A stretch of 64,000 nt of DNA from Argentina anserina (taxonomy: Eukaryota; Streptophyta; Magnoliopsida; Rosales; Rosaceae). The position numbers and the translations under genes were made by a program. Under the pieces are notes generated by a model. It did not search any database. It was not told where the DNA came from and saw only the letters and a list, made by a program, of their open reading frames with translations. The DNA lies in assembly GCF_933775445.1 (NCBI RefSeq), contig NC_065874.1, positions 6,343,001 through 6,407,000 on the forward strand, written 5' to 3'. Position 1 is the first letter of the stretch, and every line of letters begins with the position of its first letter. Shown piece by piece: positions 11,750 to 24,321 of the stretch.

Positions 11750-12870
11750 AAGGGAAATAAGGGTTGCGAAAGTCTGCAGCGAGTTTATGGAATATCATAT
11801 TCAGATAAAAAAACTTTGGCAGGTGATATTCTGTTTTTGATCTTTCATATATGTAGAGGTCAGGTTGTGAACTATGATAGAATGCTGAAGTAGCTAGGCC
11901 AATGCATACTTGCCTGCATATAACTGAGAACTGAACTTGAATTAATCTTGATCATATTGACATTGGCTTACCAAGGTCAACAGTTATCTTTTAGGCATAT
12001 ATCAAGCAGCAGGAAGAAGCAAAAAAAATATGACCATAGGTTGTTGGGTAAATCACATGATCTCATATTTTGTCACTCATATAGCCCGGGAAGTTGGTTC
12101 TTGGATTTATAAGAAACTAATGCAGTTCATGGAAAAAGAATATTTAGAAAGAGGATATCAGGAGGTTATAACACCAAACATATTTAAAATGGAGTTGTTT
12201 GAGAAATCTAAGCATGCAGGACACTACAAAGAGAACATGTTTCTTTTAGAGATTGAGAGAGAAGAATATGGCATGAAGCCTATGAACTGTCCTGGTCACT
12301 GTGAAGCGTATCGACATAAGACTTTTTATAGAGAACTTCCTCTTCAATGGCTGAATTTGGGGTGCTTCATCGAAATGACGCCAGTGGTGCAAACTCGTGT
12401 CAGGAGATTTGTGCAGGATGATGCTCATATATTTTGTAGGAAGTCCCAACTGAAAGATGAACTCAAGGGTGTCCTAGACTTCATCAAGTACACTTATGAC
12501 AAGTTTGGTCTCTCTTTCGATGTGGAGCTATCAACAAGACCGAAAAGTTACCATGGAGACCGAGCGACGTGGGATGAAGCCGAGGAAATTCTTACAGAAG
12601 CACTAAATGATTTTGGCAAGCCTTGACAGATAATGGAGGGGATGGGGCATTTTATGAACCAAAGATAGATTTCGGCGTGTGTAATGCTTTGAAGAGAAAA
12701 TTTCAGTGTGCAACAACAATACATCTTGATTTTCAGCTGCCTGAAAAGGAGCAGTTCGACCTGCATTACACTCCGGAGGTAAACCAAGGTGAGCCGGAGA
12801 GACCTGTTATGATTCACAGAGCTGTATTCGGCTCCTTTGAGCATAATGAAACTGTATGTGTAACTGCAGT
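11750..12870 (+). pseudogene. Threonyl-tRNA synthetase pseudogene fragment, intron retained
   Basis: Class II ThrRS core. A first piece at about 11750-11822 reads 'CESLQRVYGISYSDKK'. A GT..AG intron (11823-11994) is still recognisable, then 'AYIKQQEEAKK..DHRLLG'. Next come 'YQEVITPNIFKMELFEKS', 'HYKENMF' and 'GMKPMNCPGHC' (the Cys region of the active site), then 'TRVRRFVQDDAHIFC', 'STRPKSYHGD' and '[20 protein letters not shown]'. It is broken: an extra A in the A-run near 12021 shifts frame, another shift follows near 12090, and a stop at 12624-12626 (after 'FGKP') is escaped only by another frame. Motif 2 is degenerate. The similarity fades after '[14 protein letters not shown]', so the catalytic C-terminus and anticodon-binding domain are missing. 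The retained intron shows a DNA-level duplicate, not a processed copy. Not functional as an enzyme. Confidence 0.85.
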
Positions 12871-13267
12871 CATTAAGTTGGTCCCAATAATTGTTTCAGG
12901 TGAGCATCGACAATCTTCTCCTATTCTTCAAAGAAAGAGTTAGAGGCTTTCGAGTAGCATTTTTCTCAGTTTAAATTTTATTAATGAAGCTTTCTGCGTA
13001 TTGTAAAACAAAGCAGTCAGTCTTACTGGTACAATTACATTTGGAAAAGCGCTAAACTTCCTACTATGTCTATCAAACCTTAAAATCCAAACACTATTAA
13101 ACATAAAAGACACAACCTATGATACCAGAATACAGTTTGAAAGTGAACAGCAGTAGCACACGAAGCAAAATAACATCAAACACAGAAGAACCCATTAGAT
13201 TCACGCACAAACCCCTTCACAGGAGGTTGGATTTGCGTCCAGGTATCCCATCATACGGAGTTGACTA

Positions 13268-16200
13268 CTAAATGAAGAACATAATATTTTCAAGGTCAGC
13301 ATGCAGTCTGTAAGACTTGCCATCCTGAGAACCCCCCGACAGTGTTGAAGATGCCGATGATGACGCTGAGGTAGAGGATGTTATGGACCCTAGGGAGAAT
13401 CCCTCTGTCATAGCCTCATAATACAATCTCCCTCTGTAGGCCACAAGGTCAGCATAGTACACTGGCGGGACCAAAGATACAGGTTTTGTGCACCTTGCAA
13501 AGGTAAAGCACAGGTCATATATAAGCTTCTGCAACTGGTCAGACGTAAAGCAGTGTTCATCCCAAAGAACATGGTAGTGTGTCGGCTTGCTTGTACCAAG
13601 GCTTCCATAGTGACTGCAGAGGTAGAAGTCAAACTCGAATGGGTGCACAATTGTTGTGTCCACAACAGTTCCTGGAGATACATTGGAACTCCCATTCTCC
13701 TGAAACAGCCGTGTGTGATGCCGTTTCTGAGCAACAATCACAGTGATGGTTGGAAAATAGTTTATGGTTCCCAAAGCCCTCTTCAGATCTACCAGCTCTT
13801 CATTAAGTACCATATCAAACTGCCCCTCAGATACTCCATCTCGAAAAACAACAATTTTTTCAGGCTTGACTTTATTTATTTGATGATAAGATTCAACAAG
13901 CTCCAAAAGCATGTCTCCAAAATTCGATATGCTCTCCTTACGATGGTACTGCGGTCGAACTCGTGCAGCATAACGATTCACAGCAGGCCAGTTGATGGTG
14001 GCAACTACAGCTGCTATGGATGGGCATGTTGTGTTCTTAGCTGCAGGATGATTAACGTCAGCCCCCACAAACATGACAGGGCCAGCACCCTCAAAGAGAG
14101 GGAGCCGGTCAATCAGCTCTACATTACTGCCGCCAAGCTTCGCATTGATCTTCAGTGCAAGATTTGCAAGAAACTGGTCACTGGCTTTGGTGGCCATCTT
14201 TGACAAGCAGCACTGCGTCACTATACCAATTTGAGTCTCACAAATCCACTTCAAATATTTATAACCATTGTCTTTTCTGGACATCACACAAACAAGTAGT
14301 TGTAAGTGGCCCTTGCCTTGCCGGAGCACCTTCCCATTAACAGTTTCAAGCAATTCCCAAAGCATGTTAACACTAGAAAATGGTCTCATTGAAGCCTCTT
14401 CATAGATGAGAGGTTCTTCCATTTTCATTCCCAATTTGTTGCATCGAGCGATGAGCTTTGGGATGAATTGATAAGGGTCCAGTTTGTCCCGATCGAAACT
14501 GCTAAAATTAATTACCGCCCAGCGAGCTATCGGTTTTCCTTCTACTAATGACTTGCCAACTAGATTCCAGTGACATTTCTCACCGTCTACTGTTACCTTA
14601 GTCACCTTGCCCCCAGAACCACCCAACTTCAACTCAGGTGGACCAATGACACGCCCTATCACTTGTGTCATATTCATGTTGACTTCAATTCCAAAATTCT
14701 TCATAATGCCGCCACTGACAGAAACACACAGAATCAGTATCAGGCCGAATATGCAATGGAAGTTAAGTTGCAGAATATAGTCATAACCTAAATTTCTGTT
14801 TTTGTTGATAAAATGTTGATGACTTAATTTTCTTAAGATAGGAAAAACTACTAGCATGTTTATGGTATACAAGAACAAACTCCTGCCTTGCTGCCCTTAA
14901 AAAGATCCTCAGACCAACAATAAGAATGCAGAACAATAGACATGCCACATTTCATAAACGGCAAGAACAAAAGTTGGATTTCAATAAATATATAATATTA
15001 ATATATATATATAAGCTGCTGATCAAAATGAAAAGGACATAACCTATATATTTACTTACCCACAAGGTCCATCTTCCGACCGTACCATGTTGCGTATGTT
15101 GGCCTCTCTTACACTTGGTGAAGTCAATGACATGTTCTTCAACATAATTGCAGCATTTTTGCCCAAATGATCCTTGGGGTACCTCTGCCCTTCAGCCAAG
15201 ACACAGAATTCCAAAGGTGTATCATTCCTCCTACCATTTTTCCCCAAATCCAAGCAAGGAATATTTTTGTATTTTATATCTTGGTATTTGTCTCTGAAAT
15301 AATCAACGAGTCTAAGCCTCGTCGGTGGAACCCGGCCATCAAGATCAACAGCCTCAAATGTAATGTCCCCTGCATTCCTATCAGTTAGCCCCTTGATGAC
15401 ATACTTCTGCTTTGTCGGACGATGAGTCACAGTAACTTTCAATTCCCTCAATACATTCTCAACATCCCTCCTAAACCTCGAGAAATCATTTAAAGAAAAA
15501 CCCCAAATCTTTTCATGCAGAAAATCTATAACTGGTATGCGCTTATGAAATGCCAAAACTGAGTAATCCAGACACATAGCAGGACCCTGGGAAGTGAGCC
15601 TTAAACTATGCTGAAACCCTCTAAATGCAGCAGTACCTTGTCCAAGGTCATCACCAGGGTTAAATTCAGTAGGGTAAAAAGAACGGCCAACAGGAATCAA
15701 GCGTCGAGTAGGATTCTCCTTCATCACTAAATCCATCCCCTGCATTATATCACGAGGGATAGATAACAGCTGACGACCTAGGTACTCTTTCAACTTGCAA
15801 AGCTTGAGCTCGTTTACAAATTTGATGGTAACTATATACGAACTTAAGCGTGTGCCTTCTTCCCCAGGAACCTCCACCCTAAACTCTCCAGTGGGTAATG
15901 TCACAGCACTGAAAATGTTCTTCTCACCATCATAGGCAGTCATCAATAATGGAAATCCTGAAGGATTATCAGCTGACATCTTGTTTCTTATGGCAGCAAG
16001 ATCAGACTTCATAACTTTAACTGGTCTCCCATTCCTTGTAGCATTCACTGGTTTGACATTAACATCATAGTGCATTATAGTACTCTGGGGATCATACGAG
16101 ACATTGAAGAAATTCGCACGAAGCCCAACAGTTTTAACAAATGCCGTGCCTCCATTATCAGGTCGTGCCACAGGCGTCTTTTTCTCTGCACTGTTCAATG

Positions 16201-17007
16201 AAGATGGAGAAGTTGTCTGCTTTGAAATTCTCATCAATTGCACTCCAGAACCACCAGTTTCTGCGTTAAACAAATCGGAAAGTATGATCAGTAATATCTC
16301 CTTGTAGAAAAAACACTTGCTAAGAACTTTCAGCACAAATGAAAGACGATTCCAGATCCAATTAACCTCTCAGTAAATTTAATCAAACACTGAAATTCAT
16401 CATAAGCAAAACTGAATAGAAATCCAATCACTTACCCCAACAAATTCCTCATATTAAACACAAAAAATTCAACCTTTACTTTCTAAGTAAAACTACATTT
16501 TCACAGTCAAAACCTAAGTACTACAAATCATAACACACAGAATACAAATTGGGGAAAAGTGAATTGTGGATCACTAGAGTCGAATAGACCCATACCATTC
16601 TTCTTGGGAGACGGCGACGATGAAGAAGCCGGTGCCGGAGTAGTCCTCGGATACTGGCCTCGATTCTGACTCCACTGCTGCTCCTGCGGCGGCTGACCAG
16701 AGGACCTCCAAGATTGCTGATCAGACCTCCCACGCTGGCCGCGAGTCTGATTACCCCACTGCTGATCTTGCTGCCGTTGCTGACGGTTGTGACCACCAAC
16801 ACCTACACCACCGCCGCCATAACCGCCTCTTCCTCTCTCTCCTCCTCCTCCACCTCCGCGACCGCCATTCCCGCCGCCGTATACCACGTCAGCATAACCG
16901 CCAGTTCTCCCTCCTCTGTTACCATAACCGCCTCTCCCTCTCTCTCCTCCTCCTCCGTAGTTCCCTCTCCCACCACCGCCGTAACCGCCGCCCCTACCTC
17001 TCTCCAT
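13268..17007 (-). CDS. AGO2: Argonaute protein, AGO2 class
   Basis: Exons on the minus strand: 17007-16596, 16260-15060, 14714-13268; frames join exactly to 1019 residues. Residues 1-75 are a Gly/Arg-rich RGG region, then Gln-rich to about 137, typical of AGO2/AGO3. The N domain spans about 180-300. PAZ is near 380-502 ('PVIDFLHEKIWGF' onward). MID then follows, and PIWI runs from about 750. Slicer residues visible are Asp757 ('GADVNHP'), Asp830 ('FRDGVSEGQF') and Asp960 ('YYADLVAYRGR'). AGO1 has His at the last position, so Asp here marks the AGO2/3 group. The C-terminus 'ENIMFFI' is normal. Plant AGO2 binds mainly 5'-A small RNAs and acts in antiviral silencing and in small-RNA-linked DNA repair (family knowledge). 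The start at 17007 gives MERGRGGG; an in-frame ATG at 17031 is possible. The gene appears intact and converges on the ThrRS pseudogene. Confidence 0.95.
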
Positions 17008-17087
17008 TGATCCAATTCCGATTAGTCTCACTGTGCTCTCGTAAACCCCAAAGGAATGCTGGGACTAGGGAAGTCTGGGTTGCGGTT

Positions 17088-17095
17088 ACTTATAG
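17088..17095 (-). promoter_or_regulatory. Putative TATA box of AGO2
   Basis: Minus-strand CTATAAGT lies about 80 bases upstream of the AGO2 start codon, a plausible distance for a TATA element with a short leader. It is the best match in the 200 bases upstream. Confidence 0.4.
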
Positions 17096-17099
17096 AGAG

Positions 17100-18042
17100 G
17101 GCTCTCTGGGTGCAAAATTACGGTCTAGCCCTCGCGGTTGACGTCGTGGTCGCGAAGGAGTCAACTGTAGAGAGGTCGGTTGTTTTAATGGGGGGACGTG
17201 TAGGCGAAGTATTGAGAGAGAGAGTGGTGTCGTTTAGCGAGAGAATCTAGAAGGTTCGATTATGCAAAGGAGTGGGGCCCGCGTGGGAGGAATTTAAAAA
17301 GGAAAGGAATTGGCGTGCATTCAATGGCGACGGAGAAAGTGAGGGAGCGCGTATTCGTAATGCATGCCGCATCATTAAGCCCGTGAATCAAGTGGGCCTG
17401 TAAGCCCGATTGACTTAAAGTTTGGCCCAATCCGCATAAAAGTCGTTATAGGCCCGGTCTGGTGGATAGAGGGCCGGCTGGTCTATAAATCCAACCCGCC
17501 AAAAGCCCTCTAATTAGTATATATACATATAATCATACATATATATATATATGCTAATTAATAGTATATACATATAGTTATATATACATTTAAGCTAATA
17601 TATATAATTATATATTAAATTAATATACACTCATAACTCATGACTAGAATTATAATAAATGACTTCTCTGTCACCACATTACTAAGAACAAAATTGATTA
17701 ATATTACTAGATTAAATGTTTACATTGTTGAGCTTCTTGCATAATTAGTGAGCAATGTTATTCACTTGCATATTGTGGACATTGATGTATTATTTTTGTA
17801 TGATTGTGAACAAAAGAAAATTAATTATATCTTTATATATCACATGTGAAATTTGTTGTTTGATTATTATGATATTATTTAAAATAAAACCCGATAGGCC
17901 CGTCATAAATGGATGGGTTTGGATCCTAGGATAATCAACAAAGCTCGGCCCGTTGTTTTTCAAAAATGAAAGAAAACCTAGCCCGGCCCGATCCAAGTCA
18001 ATTAAGGATGGGTTGGGCTAGGTTTGAATTTCTTATTTCTCG
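17100..18042. other. AGO2 upstream region and GGCCCG-rich repeat debris
   Basis: The first 250 bases are the AGO2 upstream flank. From about 17385 to 18010, GC-rich patches ('AAGCCCG', 'TAGGCCCG', 'GCCCGGCCCGATCC') flank an AT-rich middle (TATATA runs at 17515-17640), the layout of a decayed hAT-type non-autonomous element. I could not find convincing ends or target duplication. Confidence 0.4.
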
Positions 18043-18050
18043 ATTTTTAT

Positions 18051-18481
18051 TAGGAGTGGGCATAAATTCTCGTAATCCCGATCATGTCCCGTTTGATTAC
18101 GGTGGGATGAGACGCGAGACGAATAATTTAAGTCTCATTTAGTCTCATCTCGTCCAATATTTTAATGGAAACTACAGATGATACTAATTTATGTTCTTAA
18201 TAACTCTCAAGTTATGACAACTTATATAATAATGGTAAATGGTAATATTTTTGAACATTATATGCAATTCTTTTGTTTAAATTTCATTGTTGAATGCTAA
18301 TTTGTTAATGAAAAATTAAAAATATAGGTTTGTATTCAACTTCTTGGGAATGTGGGATTGTATCCGGCCCGTCCCGTCCCAATTGGGATTAATCATGAGT
18401 GTAATGCATTCTTAAAAACCATCATCTCATCCCGATTCAAAAGAGTGGGACGAGTCTCATCCCTTCTCGTACTCACCCCTA
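18051..18481. mobile_element. hAT-family MITE (431 bp) with perfect 8-bp target duplication
   Basis: Ends are TAGGAGTGGGCA on the left and, reverse-complemented, TAGGGGTGAGTA on the right, the usual hAT MITE terminus. Flanking 8-mers are identical: ATTTTTAT at 18043-18050 and at 18482-18489. Inner sequence has the 'CCCGTCCC'/'CTCATCCC' patches typical of this group. No coding capacity. Confidence 0.88.
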
Positions 18482-18489
18482 ATTTTTAT

Positions 18490-21400
18490 GTAAGGTATTG
18501 AATATTAGATTCGAGGTTTACACAAAACAAATATTGCATCTACGTGATATTTCTTTCTTAAATTATACCTCATAAATCATTACGAGATTCAATTTACACT
18601 TATAAGCACATATAGTTGTTATTTAAAAATTCAGCACTTTTGTATCAATGTGTCTTATTGAAGTAAATTGTCACTCATTTATCAGATTGTCAACACTTCT
18701 TCTTCTATAGATCGCAGCTCAACATTCTACGTTCTTTGCGTAGTTTGGAAATGATTCCTAAGCTGTTTTTGGGAGTGCTTAAGCATTTGAGAAGGATAGA
18801 TTTTTGAGAAGCTATGAATTGACTAGCTGAGCACTCTTCATTCTCAACACAAATGAACAAAACAAAAAAACTGAACGTGGGCCGTTTTGCACATCACCCA
18901 TATATGGGAGTGGTGGGCTTGATGACCCCGAGTAATACTTTTTGTTGAACAATACTGTAGATGAGGCCATGAGGGGCTTGTACCACATTCAAACTTGTTC
19001 TTGTGCTTGTGAATACACAATTGCGTTTTCAACTTCAATCACCAGTTTGATTTTCTTGGCACTTCATGTTTGAATCTTGTTGCAACTTCTATCCATTCCT
19101 GTGCCTGACGATACCTTTGGATCTAAGATTCTGAGGTAACTAATATGTTTTTTTGATACCAGGTAACTAATATGTTAGTCTATAAGCAATAGCTTTCGTT
19201 TTAGTTCATACTTGAGGGTAGCTGGTCTTTTCAATTCTTTCCCCCATTTTTCCTAGCTAAAATTTACACCCATATATGAAAATGTGAAGTGATACCTAGC
19301 ATTTGGAGTCTCGTGCGTCACTCATTAGTACTAGCTTAAACTAGTGGTGTGGATAATCGGATCTGTAGTTGTGATAGAGCAACAAATTAACTTTGCATAG
19401 ACAAAAATGTATCAAAAACCTTCACATTATTTTACAGTGCTAATATATTTTTAGGAGAACAAGCTGGTGCACATTATTGAGACCTGCCCAGTCTCAAATT
19501 CTAAACCATCCAACCTTTTTTCTTCATATTTTGTGTACACTTGTGGATTTGATACTAGCAAGGTTCCACTCTATGAAGAGATTAATTTCCCTCAAATGTG
19601 AATGATATGACTTAATTGAAGGTAGAGGTTTGATACATCCAGTACCCAGATGATATGTGTGACTATTCAAAAGCGCGTAAATTAGTATAGCTCGTGTATA
19701 TGTTGGATGGCTCATCAATATGAATATAACTTGTATCACACACATAGATGCAAATAACAATTTTGTGACTGTTTGATATTAAGAGTTAGCTGCACTCGGT
19801 TTTGTTTATGATTGTAGATGCTTGTATCGCATTGTAATTAATTATTGTAAGATATTGAAGAAAACTACTTTTTAAATTGTTGAAGAGGATTTGATTGTCG
19901 ATACATTGGCTCAAGGTACTAACCCAATTAACAAATTAAATGGATCCATTGACACCTGTATCACCGTACTTTCCAATAACAGTAGTGTGTTCATTAGAGG
20001 TATTGATCATGTTATAAAAGTAGTGAACAACTATTTTCTTGTTGACAATTACGGGTGGAAATATAGATTGTGGAATTATTTGTTGTTATAAACTCAATTG
20101 TAGAGTCAACAAAATCATGAAGTAGCATACTAACATAGATCAAACGAAATAGGTGTCAAAACTTTTTAATTGAACAATTGATCTCAAGAATTTTTGTCAG
20201 AAGTCGTTTCGATATACGATTTTATCTTGTGAATTTCATGAAGGAACTCTTGATTTATCTCAAATCCTACGATGCTACATCAAAATCCTGATTCATCATG
20301 AATCCATAACCATTGATACGGGCTAATTAAGCTAGTTGATCTCCCTTATCTTCACTAAGTGCATGCATGCGTTGGTGGTGGGAGGAGGTCTTCTCTTGAT
20401 CATGTAATCGAGTGGGTAGCAATGAGTAAGTAGATATATAGCTACAGACAAGCAAGTGGTGCCAGAAACAAATGAGGAGAATAATAGAGGGAGAGAGCCA
20501 GAACCAGGCAGATTCCGTGCCCCCACATCAAGCGGCGGTGCACGGCGGAGCTGTCATGGTGGACCACCATATACCTCCAGGCACGCCGGCCGGGCCGTGG
20601 CATGTGGCCTGTGCCAACGCAGCGAGAGCCTCATTAGTCTTTGTAGGCTGATTTAGGCAAGCATGCATGTGATGTGAGCTTAAATAATGGAGGTGTAGCG
20701 CGGTGGCCGTCTCACAATTACACCTTTCACATGTCCAGATGTTGCAGTTGACCATAGAACCGCAAACCTCATTGACATTTTTTCCCTCATGTTGTTCATA
20801 CAAACAACCCTAACTCTTGTTAAGAGTAAAAACAAGGAGTTACATATTCAGCATGTAGTTACAATTATTTATGTTTACAAAATCTAATTGACATCTTGAA
20901 GCTGTATAAGAATCCCACATTCGGTGCATTTCATTCAGTGCCTTTACCTTTCATGTCATTTAATTCTGTAGTTGTATAACAAATGCATCTTTCTTCCCTT
21001 CCCTCCAAGCCTTCAATGTTCACGCCTGAAAATGAAGGGAAACAGTTGAAAAGAAAGTAGCAAAAGGAAGAGCCAAATTTGCCGGGCACGACAGTTCAAC
21101 ATTTAAAATGAGGTGACAAAGAGTTCTGGGTTGCTCATTAGGGTTAAAAATGACAACTCATAGCTAACAAAAAAGAACAGCTGAGTACTAAGTAGTATCA
21201 CTTGCAAGTTAAGCGTATCAACCACGAAAAACTCTATCTCTGGCCTGTGTTATGTGATTTTCAACCAAATAAACAAATTTTTTTTTAATAAAAGAGCTAA
21301 AATGGCAGTCCTCACACTATTGTCTTTATTAACAAAGTGGAATAATGATAACAGTTGCGTACAACACAAAAGGTCGACAATCCTCACACAAGTGGGTTTA

Positions 21401-22983
21401 TACTTTATTTGATTGTAAGTACTCATCAACGAGCAATTTCAACCAAATAGCACATTTTGATGCCTCTCCACGATGCCTCTTCTAACTACGCGGTCGCTTT
21501 TATTATAGCTAATCATGATCTTCATCCCTAATTACACTATGGTAACTTGAGAATTGCTAGTTCACAAATCTGTTCTTGTGAACATTACAATATTTAATAG
21601 CAAAGTGCCACAAAAAGAGCTCACATATATAATTACCAACGACCTTTAGCTAGCTTGTGATTTGGAAAAGGGCTTTCTACCAACTTGTTCTAAGTGTGGA
21701 TAACGTCGAAATACAATTTCAAACAACTCGTGCTCACAATTCACAATGCAAACATACAAACCCTCCCCAGATCCCAACTAGAACATTAATTATTTTTACC
21801 TAAATCTCACTTGCATGGTTTGACCCATTATAAACATACCACTGTATATGGTACTATGGTAATAGATACCTTATTTGTAGGTTTGTAAATCTTGTAAACA
21901 TATATACAAGAGAATCCGAGTATTTACCCTAATCAGTTATGGCCTACGTCGTACAATTGTGCAGGGTATGGCAGACGAATTAGATTTTGTTCCTGTCCTT
22001 TATGTCTTGCCCGATTATAACCGTTTAGCTCTGTACGCGACACATCGCTGTTTCTAACTTCCCATTTTGGTCTGTTTTGATACTAACCCTATCTCACATC
22101 ATTCACTCCTACACAAGATTCAGAAGAATTCATCCCCATTTTTAGAAGTAATCCCCTCAAATTTATTTACTACTTGATTTTTGCAAGCTCATTATATGTT
22201 CTCTTCGCTTAGTTAAATCTACGATTAGAATATGGTGTTCTTTGTTGTCATGATAGTGATGGGCTGGCTTGGTTTTTGACTGCAGCAGTGCTGGCTTTCG
22301 CTTGACACATGTTCACCTTCTTCCTCTGAGGTATCTTTTGCTGTCTGGGTTTTCTTCAGGATTCAGAATTCGGATAGATTCCTGATTATCACAATTCAGT
22401 TTCCAAAAGGTGAGGCTTTCATGCAATTTTTGGCTCGTCTTTGAAACTCTTTCACTCTGTCTCAGAGTCTTTCTTTGTTTTATGCATGTCATCTGCATGC
22501 CTTAGAATTGTATATTGGTTTTCCCAATTGAATTCTGGGGTCTAAAAGGGACTGGCTTTAATGGGTTTTTGTAATTTGGTTTTGCTTTACAGTTGGAAGA
22601 TTATCACATGAGTGGTTTTCTTGAACAGCTTTCTGGCTTTGAAGTTGGATTCTTGACTGACATTGATGCCTGCTTATATCTTTCTTTGAGGATTGATTCT
22701 GCAAAAGAAGAGAACTGGTAAGTTCTCGTCCCAAAAGTTTTTCACTCTCTTTAATTATGCAATGTCTGTTGAATTGGACTTGGATGATTCTGTTGTAATT
22801 GCTCAATGTTTGTATGATCATGTAGATTACATCTTTGGATTGAACTGGGGCAAAATTATGGATAGAACATCTTGGACATTTCTATGTTAGGATGATTTGA
22901 GTTCTGATTTAAGTCCTGTGGAAATTTCTCAAGCTTTCATGAGCTTGGGATTCAAAATTCTGAGTTCTGTGGATTGGATCTAG
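18490..22983. other. Intergenic spacer, no gene recognised
   Basis: AT-rich spacer before the O-fucosyltransferase gene. A GC-richer patch at 20500-20620 has open frames on both strands but no recognisable domain. The last 800 bases (from about 22130) are T-rich with several short ATG frames and could contain the promoter and leader of the gene at 22984. A repeat related to the O-fucosyltransferase 3' flank is listed separately. Confidence 0.5.
19470..19880 (+). repeat. Dispersed repeat, copy C of the O-fucosyltransferase 3' flank
   Basis: Shares ordered landmarks with the blocks at 25160-25510 and 26610-26960: 'CTCAAAT..CCATCCAAC', 'CTTGTGG', 'TAGATGCAAA..CAA..TT..GACA/T', 'TTGTAAGAT' and 'GGAGAAAACTA'-like 'TGAAGAAAACTA'. 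Only the distal part of the flank is present; the gene end is not. Confidence 0.55.
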
Positions 22984-24321
22984 ATGGACCTGTCTCCTTA
23001 TTGCAAGCATTTCAAATCACTTGGTTGCAACTTGAATTCAATAGCATGCAAATGTGTGGTTTTAGTTATCATTGCTCTGGTTGTTAGAGCTGTTCTGCTT
23101 CCTACATACTCTAGCTTTGATGGGACTCGGGAGAACAAGTTGGTGTTGGTCAGCAACATCTCCTTCTCAACTTTGTCAGCAAGTACTAATTCTGGAATCC
23201 GGAAAGATAAGCTTCTCGAGGTTCCTCAAATTGTATGGGGATTGAACAATCAGAAAATAGCATTTGCAAGAGCTTGTCTAACCGCGAGGCTTATGAATCG
23301 TACTCTGTTGATGCCTAGCTTGAGTGCTTCCTTGTTCTACAAAAAAGTTGAGCTCTTAAAGCCCATATCATTTGATAAGGTCTTTAAGTTTGACAAGTTT
23401 AATTCGCTCTGTTATGGTTATGTTCAGTTAGGGAAATATTCGGATCTTAAAAACCAAACAGGCGCTTTTGAGCTTCAGAAAGGAAGTGGAAGGAGGTGGA
23501 CACCTGAGAGAGACTTGGATCAGTTGAAGCAGCATAGTAAAGGGGCATATGATGAACATGAGACGATTCGAATTGTTGGGAAGAACCCTTTTTTGTGGCA
23601 TGATCATTGGCCTGTGAAGGACTATGCAAAGGTGTTTGAGTGCTTGGTTTTGGTTGATGATATCATGAAAGAAGCCGATAAAGTTGTGTCGAGGATTAGA
23701 GAGGTAGGAGCAGAACAAATGAGAAGCAAAAGCGAGTCTGCTGATAACTCTTTGTTGGTTGAGCCAGTGCCTTACGTAGCTGTTCATATGAGGATAGAGT
23801 TAGATTGGATGATACACTGTAAGAATCTCGAGCGTAGAATGAACATAACCGAAATTTGTAGCAGCAAAGAGGAGATCATGGAGAGAGTTGGCAACATTGT
23901 TGGCCTCAAGACTCCAGCTGTTGTATACTTAGCTGTGGCTGACACCCTACTTCAAGATTCATCAATTTTAAATGGATGGAAAGAAGGGTTGGTTCCTTTT
24001 GAGAAGAAGAAACTGGGTTTTGATGCACGCTACAAGACGTTCCCCTACCTCATTCAGTCTGCAATTGACTATGAAGTGTGCTCGAGAGCCGATGTGTTTG
24101 TTGGAAACAGTTTCTCTACATTTTCTAGCCTCATTGCTCTTGACAGAACACAGAAGTTGATCAAAATGGGAGTCAGTAGCTCATGTGGTGTTGATGTTAG
24201 GTGGCCTACATATGCATACAACATATTAGGAGAATCTAATGGACCTCAGAAATGGATGACAAACATGTCAGGCTCGAGTCTTGAAGCAATTAGCTATGGC
24301 TCCAATCAAATATCTTGTTGA
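22984..24321 (+). CDS. O-fucosyltransferase family protein (GDP-fucose protein O-fucosyltransferase-like)
   Basis: Single exon, 445 residues, resembling the Arabidopsis OFUT23-type group. Residues 24-42 form one hydrophobic segment after a short basic N-terminus, a type II Golgi membrane anchor. The lumenal part holds 'WGLNNQKIAFARACLTARLM' near residue 85, corresponding to the GDP-fucose-binding loop of the family. 'HMRIELDWMIHCK' near 263 is the HxRxExDW-type motif, and 'DVFVGNSFSTFSSLIALD' near 375 is the conserved C-terminal donor-site motif. Several N-glycosylation sequons occur, such as NIS, NRT and NQT. It is expected to act in the Golgi on protein or glycan substrates; the actual acceptor cannot be told from sequence. 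The start codon follows an in-frame stop (TAG at 22981), which supports it. Length is within the family range and no break is seen. Confidence 0.88.
   Translation: MDLSPYCKHFKSLGCNLNSIACKCVVLVIIALVVRAVLLPTYSSFDGTRENKLVLVSNISFSTLSASTNSGIRKDKLLEVPQIVWGLNNQKIAFARACLTARLMNRTLLMPSLSASLFYKKVELLKPISFDKVFKFDKFNSLCYGYVQLGKYSDLKNQTGAFELQKGSGRRWTPERDLDQLKQHSKGAYDEHETIRIVGKNPFLWHDHWPVKDYAKVFECLVLVDDIMKEADKVVSRIREVGAEQMRSKSESADNSLLVEPVPYVAVHMRIELDWMIHCKNLERRMNITEICSSKEEIMERVGNIVGLKTPAVVYLAVADTLLQDSSILNGWKEGLVPFEKKKLGFDARYKTFPYLIQSAIDYEVCSRADVFVGNSFSTFSSLIALDRTQKLIKMGVSSSCGVDVRWPTYAYNILGESNGPQKWMTNMSGSSLEAISYGSNQISC

Noticed and set aside
16714..17010. Long frames antisense or shifted to AGO2 exon 1
   Set aside because: They follow from the GGN-rich repeat coding of the RGG region and are shadows of the real exon.
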